Assembly: GCA_038230975.1 (NCBI GenBank)
Contig: JBBRMF010000128.1
Coordinates: 1-14,071 of the forward strand
Length of the DNA: 14,071 bases
Reading direction: 5' to 3'
From: JANXVV01 sp038230975
GTDB lineage: Bacteria > Planctomycetota > Phycisphaerae > Tepidisphaerales > Tepidisphaeraceae
Both the position numbers and the translations under genes were made by a program. Shown here piece after piece: positions 6,580-14,071 of the stretch (its first letter is position 1; every line of letters begins with the position of its first letter). The notes beneath the pieces are model-generated. The model saw nothing but the letters and a program-made list of their open reading frames with translations, did no database searches and had not been told where the DNA came from.

Positions 6580-8886
6580 TCAATTCACTCTCACTTGATT
6601 CAAAATCAACGTCTTAGCTTCATCCGACGGAAGATTCAGCGCACCCAGTGATTCTGATGCGGCATTCTTCACTTCCGGAACCGGGGCCGTTTCGGTCAGC
6701 TTCTTAAGCGTCTCGATCTGTTCCGGGGCTAGACGTCCGCCGAAGAAGCGAACGCTTGTGGAAAGTCCCTTCAAGCTGGCGATCTTCAATTCATCGGCTG
6801 TTTTGTCGTCAGCAGCCTTGGCCAGAAGTGCTGGCTGTGTTTCCTTGGCATCCAGCAGCCCCAACACAAACGCGCCGGATTTGGCAATTTCCGGGCGGGC
6901 ATCATCCAATGAACCCAGCAAGGTCGGCAGGGCATCAAGCAGATTCAAAACCTGTCCGCGGCTGATCGCCAACTTACCCAGCAGTTCTGTACTGCGAAGT
7001 GCATAGGATTGGGCCGTCTTCTCATCCAAGGGCAACGAGCCACTTCGCTCCCGAGCTTTTTGCAGCACCGGGGTAAGGGCGGCACCTTCCTTGGCCGTCG
7101 TCACGTTCAAGAGCGGATTGCCAATCGTCATCGGGGCGAACGGGTTGCCCTTGGGGGTGGCCGTTATAATGACGCGCGCTAACTGCGACAGTCGGCCATT
7201 GATCGTTGCCATGTCCAGCAACTTTTTGGTCGTCGCTTCATCGACACCGGAAGTGGTGTCGATGATGATCACGTCAACCGATGGCAATGTCAGGATGCTG
7301 TTGATCGTCGCTTCAGGGGTGATCCCACCGCCGGCAGAGTAACCGCCGGCCTTCAACTGTTCAGCCAACTTGTTGTACGCATCCTGCGTTCCCGCAAGAA
7401 CCAGCGCGGTTGGCTTACCGGTTTGCGCGATCGCTTCGGCCAAAATTGGAACGACTTGTTCCTGACCGCTGAAATTCTTTTGCGGCAAGGCGCTTGCGGC
7501 GGCAATGGCGGCTTCAAATCGAACAATGCGATCCGGATAGTTCAGAGCATCAATCAGCGGTTGAACTTCACCGCTATACAGATTCGACTGCCCGGCAACT
7601 TCTTCCAAGGACTTGATCGCCTTGAGCGACACCGGGGAATTGTGATCCTTGCGGGCGCGATCCAACACCTGATTGAGATGCTGCACACCCGCCGAGGTTC
7701 CATAGAAGTGCGCGGCCGGTTTGCCCTTGTTAATCGGATCCGCACCGGCATCACCGAGATCAACTTCTCGCTTGTAATCGGCCGACAGCCACAGGCTGAG
7801 CGCCGGATTCTTGGTCGCATCCGCCTTTAGCGAATACTCCGCCGCTCGCATCGCCATGATGTCGTTAAATGCAGCCGGGGCAACGTCTTCTTTGTAGAGG
7901 CCCTTTTTATCGTCCCAGAACCAGACGAACGCCACGGGATTCTTCATGTCGTAGCTGATTGAAGAATTGGCGTAATAAAATTTCTCGGAAAGTTCGTAGA
8001 ACAGCTTGGCCGCATCGAGCTTGTCGAGGGTGGCGGTTCCCATATGTTCAAGAGCCTTGGTCGCAGCGGCCTTCACGGCCGGAGGGGTATCCTTACCATT
8101 GGCAAGGCCGACCAGATAAGGAATCTCGTCGTTGTAACCAATTTGACCGAGAATGCTGATCACCGCGATCAGTGTTTCCTGATCCTGCTTGATTTCCGTG
8201 CAAGCCACCAGCGGATTGAGAACCGAGCGGCCCAGTTCAACCAGTGCCCGGCGGACAGCGGGCTGCAATTCTTTTTTCGTGCCATCGCGCAGGTAATCGA
8301 TCATCAAGGGAACTGCGATCTCCCCGGTTTGGCGGAGATTCTCCATGCCATTGATATAACCACGTTCGTTAACCGACAGCCGTTCGATCTGGCTGCGAAT
8401 GAACGGGATATCCAGGCGCTTTTTCTCCTGACCCGTGCGGAGCGTCGCCATCAGATTGGTCGACACGTCTTTCATCGCATCAATCTGCTGCCATTTAATC
8501 AACCAACTGTTGAGGTCATCCTGGCGGTCGCGGGTGACGGTCTTGAAATCCGCGAGGATTTCTTCCGGGGGCGCGCCAGACGCGAGGATGCGCTTGCCGG
8601 CCTCGGCGGCCAGATCGTATCGAGCGATTTTTCCGTAATGCCAGAAATCGTCGACCGTCTTGCTCAGCGGATCCGCCTTCTCAGGTGCCGCCGCAGTCGG
8701 GGCAGGAACTGCCTCGGCTGGCTTTGCATCCGCCGGCGCTGCCGGTTTTGCATCCACAGGAACAGCAGGCGCAGGAACGGTGCCCACGGGCTTGGGAGCA
8801 TCTTCGGCCATCGCAAAATGGACCGATGGCATCGCAGTTGCGCAGGCAAGAATAACGGCTGGGAGGAAGCGTGGCAGTCGCATCAT
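6580..8886 (-). CDS. Secreted HEAT-repeat protein with receiver-like insert
   Basis: 768 residues. A signal peptide (hydrophobic about 8-24, cleavage near AMA-ED at 27-28) is followed by a Pro/Ala-rich linker (about 30-73, containing repeated DAKPA) and a helical region. HEAT-like helical repeats appear at about 180-290 (e.g. AVRRALVELGRSVLNPLVA, AVISILGQIGYNDEIPYLVGLA), about 430-480 and about 640-750 (e.g. KSGAFVLGLLDAKETQPALLAKA). Between the last two sets, residues about 491-580 read as an alternating alpha/beta domain resembling a response-regulator receiver (TALVLAG, VDVIIIDTTSG, ARVIITATP). The protein is probably periplasmic and used for protein binding or scaffolding; no enzyme motif is seen. 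The ATG at 8886 is preceded by GGAGGT at 7-base spacing. The gene is alone, convergent with sdhB. The specific role is unknown. Confidence 0.85.
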   Translation of the reverse strand: MMRLPRFLPAVILACATAMPSVHFAMAEDAPKPVGTVPAPAVPVDAKPAAPADAKPAEAVPAPTAAAPEKADPLSKTVDDFWHYGKIARYDLAAEAGKRILASGAPPEEILADFKTVTRDRQDDLNSWLIKWQQIDAMKDVSTNLMATLRTGQEKKRLDIPFIRSQIERLSVNERGYINGMENLRQTGEIAVPLMIDYLRDGTKKELQPAVRRALVELGRSVLNPLVACTEIKQDQETLIAVISILGQIGYNDEIPYLVGLANGKDTPPAVKAAATKALEHMGTATLDKLDAAKLFYELSEKFYYANSSISYDMKNPVAFVWFWDDKKGLYKEDVAPAAFNDIMAMRAAEYSLKADATKNPALSLWLSADYKREVDLGDAGADPINKGKPAAHFYGTSAGVQHLNQVLDRARKDHNSPVSLKAIKSLEEVAGQSNLYSGEVQPLIDALNYPDRIVRFEAAIAAASALPQKNFSGQEQVVPILAEAIAQTGKPTALVLAGTQDAYNKLAEQLKAGGYSAGGGITPEATINSILTLPSVDVIIIDTTSGVDEATTKKLLDMATINGRLSQLARVIITATPKGNPFAPMTIGNPLLNVTTAKEGAALTPVLQKARERSGSLPLDEKTAQSYALRSTELLGKLAISRGQVLNLLDALPTLLGSLDDARPEIAKSGAFVLGLLDAKETQPALLAKAADDKTADELKIASLKGLSTSVRFFGGRLAPEQIETLKKLTETAPVPEVKNAASESLGALNLPSDEAKTLILNQVRVN

Positions 8887-9259
8887 GGTGCTGACCTCCG
8901 AACGAAGGTGTGAAACAAGAAGGTTAGAGGCATCAATTCCGGCAATTTCATTGGGGATTATCCGAGGCTTTCACCAGCGGCATTCTTAGAGCCTGCATGG
9001 ACACTCCGTCATCCGCAAAACGATTGCAATGCGAGCATAAAGTTCCTGAACTACCCTGTCAAGAAACGCGATGGATCAACACAGGATGGGGCGTGCCCAA
9101 ACTTCGGGGCGTAAGCAGCCTGTTGATACCGGGCGGCGAGGATGCAACGCGAAGACGCCGAGATCGCCGAGGCAGACGGAAAAAGTAAAGTACTTACATT
9201 ATGGTCAAATACAATTTACGCAATCAAGGATTATCGGCATTCTCCTTCGGTGAGCCGGG
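8887..9259. other. Intergenic spacer without a convincing gene
   Basis: 373 bases between the start of the HEAT-repeat gene and the stop of the sigma54 regulator. It should hold the promoter of the HEAT-repeat gene, but I see no good -35/-10 pair. A 63-codon open frame (8997-9188, plus) has no ribosome binding site and its basic C-terminus is a by-product of the repeat at 9141-9184. No clear hairpin terminator is seen for the regulator. Confidence 0.6.
9141..9184. repeat. Possible degenerate dispersed intergenic repeat
   Basis: A purine-rich 44-base stretch with the related words ACGCCGAGA and TCGCCGAGG in tandem and ending GCAGACGGAAAAA. It resembles the 'acgcgaagacgc(c/g)gagatcgc(c/g)gag' type of short intergenic repeat seen in multiple copies in some bacterial genomes (recollection). 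It has only one copy in this window, so the call rests on resemblance. Confidence 0.35.
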
Positions 9260-12397
<3,138 letters not shown>

Positions 12398-12426
12398 TCG
12401 ACTAACCTTTCTAAGCGACCCTTGTC

Positions 12427-12455
12427 TTGACCATCAGCCCCGCTCGGTTTACTGT
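12427..12455 (+). promoter_or_regulatory. Possible promoter of the cytochrome gene
   Basis: TTGACC (12427-12432, 5 of 6 to the -35 consensus) and TACTGT (12450-12455, 3 of 6 to the -10 consensus) have the ideal 17-base spacing, 31 bases before the start codon. The 89-base divergent spacer shows no clear -24/-12 (sigma54) element, so there is no direct sign that the neighbouring regulator drives this gene. Confidence 0.3.
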
Positions 12456-12486
12456 TTTCGTCACGTTCGCATTTCGGGAGGAAAGT

Positions 12487-14071
12487 ATGCTACGACGCTT
12501 CTTTGCATCGCTTATGTTGCCCTTCGCGTTTTCAGTCGGCGCTGCGGAACTTCCAGCGGACTTGGCAAGCCAGGTGCAGGGCATTTTTCGGGAGAAGTGC
12601 GCTGCCTGCCATAGTCCGAATTCCACAGAGAACAGCGCGAAAAAGAAGTGGCTTGGCCCAGATCACATCGCGGAACTCACACCCAAATATGTTCCAAAGG
12701 GCATCAAGGCAGAGAATGATGCCGAATTCTGGCAAATCGTCGGTGTGAAAAAGGAGATGCCGCCCGAACCAGAGCCCGGTGAAAAAGCCAAGGGCGTGCC
12801 TTTGACCGATCCCGAAGTCGAAATCATCCGATCCTGGCTGCGTGCGGGTGCGCCCCAGCCGGTGGAACCCATCGCATCGGCTCCGCGCAAGCACATCTCC
12901 GATGAACAGGAATTGACTCTCATCCACCAGGACTTGCTCAACCTAAAAAGCGATCGCAAGCGTCGCAATACTCGTTACATCACGCTCACGCACTTCCACA
13001 ACAACCTCAACGAAAAAGAACCCCAAATCGAAGAGTATCGCCAGGGCGTCCGAAAGCTGCTCAACAGCCTGACGTGGATGCCCGACCTGGTGAAGCCGCA
13101 AGCCATCGATCCGGAGCGCACCATCTACCGCATCAATCTTCTCGACCTGGATTGGACGCCCGAGCAGTGGGAAGAGTTGGTGGCCGCGTATCCGTATGGG
13201 ATTGACTACAAAGATCAGCTCACGACCGTCCTCCGCACCTTGACCAGCTCCAAACTGTGCGCGTTGCGCGGCGATTGGTTCGCCTCCGCCGCCTCGCAAC
13301 CGCCATTCTATCACTCACTTCTGGGACTGCCCGAAGGAGAAACCTCGCTTGCCAAGCTCGAGCAAAGGCTGAACGTCAAACGCATCCACAACATTCAGAA
13401 CGGCCGCGCCGATCGTGCCGCGATTGGAAGCGGGCACTCGGGCGTTTCCGCCAATAATCGCCTTGTCGAGCGCCACACTGCCGCTTATGGAGCTTACTGG
13501 CTCAGCTATGATTTCGATAAGAAAATCGGATCGGCAGATCTTCTGGCCAATCCACTCGGCCCACCCGATGTCTTTGGTGGTTCTCACGTCTTCAAACACG
13601 CGGGAGGTGAAGTCATCTTTAATCTTCCTAACCATCTGCAGGGCTATCTTCTGGTCAATAGTTCCGGCAAGCGCCTGGATATTGCCCCTCCCTTCGTTCA
13701 CGACCTTGAAAATGAACGCGACAGCGGACAGATTATCAACGGCGTCTCCTGCATCAACTGCCACTATGCGGGAATGCGTTCCGTTCAAAACGAATTGCTC
13801 ACCACCGATAAAGACCAGATGGCGGCGTTCAATCGTGGCGAAGTTGAATTCATCCGCGAACTGTATCCTTCCGCCGAGGATTTCAAGAAGCGGCTGAATA
13901 ACGATGAGCAGACTTTTAGAAAGGTCCTAGCCGACTTGGGCATCTCCGACCCGCGCGCCTTCACACTCGCTGGTGAGCCGATACATGTTTTAGTCGAGCG
14001 TTTTCGGCGCAATGTCAACCTTGATTCAGCCGCCGCCGAAGTAGGCCTGACGGCGGACGAATTCAAGCAGC
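12487..14071 (+). CDS. Secreted di-heme cytochrome c protein (PSCyt1-like), partial
   Basis: At least 528 residues, running off the right edge. The ATG at 12487 has an excellent Shine-Dalgarno (GGGAGG at 12476-12481, 5-base spacing). A signal peptide (basic start, hydrophobic about 5-17, cleavage near GAA-EL at 20-21) precedes a cytochrome c domain of planctomycete PSCyt1 style: heme-binding CAACH at 38-42 and a Met-containing MPPEPEPG about 80-87, the likely axial-ligand region, followed by LTDPEVEIIRSWLRAGAP. A middle region of about 300 residues has conserved-looking segments (RTIYRINLLDLDWTPEQWEEL, YWLSYDF, HAGGEVIFNLPNHLQGYLL) and leads to a second heme motif CINCH at 422-426. I recall this layout from uncharacterised planctomycete, myxobacterial and verrucomicrobial proteins. 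It probably carries electrons in the periplasm; the partner is unknown. No in-frame stop occurs before the window end. Confidence 0.9.
   Translation, partial: MLRRFFASLMLPFAFSVGAAELPADLASQVQGIFREKCAACHSPNSTENSAKKKWLGPDHIAELTPKYVPKGIKAENDAEFWQIVGVKKEMPPEPEPGEKAKGVPLTDPEVEIIRSWLRAGAPQPVEPIASAPRKHISDEQELTLIHQDLLNLKSDRKRRNTRYITLTHFHNNLNEKEPQIEEYRQGVRKLLNSLTWMPDLVKPQAIDPERTIYRINLLDLDWTPEQWEELVAAYPYGIDYKDQLTTVLRTLTSSKLCALRGDWFASAASQPPFYHSLLGLPEGETSLAKLEQRLNVKRIHNIQNGRADRAAIGSGHSGVSANNRLVERHTAAYGAYWLSYDFDKKIGSADLLANPLGPPDVFGGSHVFKHAGGEVIFNLPNHLQGYLLVNSSGKRLDIAPPFVHDLENERDSGQIINGVSCINCHYAGMRSVQNELLTTDKDQMAAFNRGEVEFIRELYPSAEDFKKRLNNDEQTFRKVLADLGISDPRAFTLAGEPIHVLVERFRRNVNLDSAAAEVGLTADEFKQ

Noticed and set aside
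8044..8913. A 289-codon open frame on the plus strand antisense to the HEAT-repeat gene
   Set aside because: The minus-strand frame has a signal peptide, a strong ribosome binding site and helical repeats; the plus-strand frame has none of these and looks like a shadow.
8997..9188. A 63-codon plus-strand frame in the spacer with a basic C-terminus
   Set aside because: No ribosome binding site, no family resemblance, and the basic tail comes from a repeat-like DNA patch.
12398..12486. A sigma54 (-24/-12) promoter between the regulator and the cytochrome gene
   Set aside because: I found no GG-N10-GC element of adequate quality on either strand in this spacer.

Overview
The window looks like a chromosomal stretch from a planctomycete, most likely of the Phycisphaerae side (inference). 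The reasons are the mix of a Planctomycete-style cytochrome c (PSCyt1-like) protein, a large secreted HEAT-repeat protein, a FecR-domain envelope protein, a chimeric TPR-GAF-sigma54 activator, and several degenerate intergenic repeats. I see no phage, plasmid, transposase, CRISPR or toxin-antitoxin genes, so this is mostly ordinary chromosome with a few unusual proteins.

Left part (about 1-4000, minus strand): a tRNA-Gly(GCC) followed by a strong hairpin, then a three-gene minus-strand operon read from right to left. It runs from an outer-membrane beta-barrel (alginate-export/porin-like, 3989-2481) to a small lipoprotein of unknown function (2470-1910) and a secreted FecR-domain protein (1790-354). 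All three carry export signals, so together they probably form an uncharacterised cell-envelope module.

Middle part (4155-6443, plus strand): argJ (arginine biosynthesis, with an unusual 8-residue insertion directly before the self-cleavage site), its terminator, an intergenic repeat, and a solitary sdhB-type iron-sulfur subunit of succinate dehydrogenase/fumarate reductase with no sdhA or sdhC beside it. A long inverted repeat (6454-6560) separates sdhB from the convergent HEAT-repeat gene (8886-6580), a secreted protein with what looks like a receiver-like alpha/beta domain between its helical repeats.

Right part (8887-14071): a 373-base spacer with a degenerate intergenic repeat. Then comes a 1045-residue sigma54-dependent regulator on the minus strand. 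It resembles the C-terminal two thirds of the giant Ser/Thr kinase-ATPase-TPR-GAF signalling proteins, but has an FhlA-like AAA+ output and no kinase. Divergent from it, across an 89-base spacer, is a secreted di-heme cytochrome c protein that runs off the right edge. The divergent arrangement suggests, but does not prove, that the regulator and cytochrome are functionally linked.
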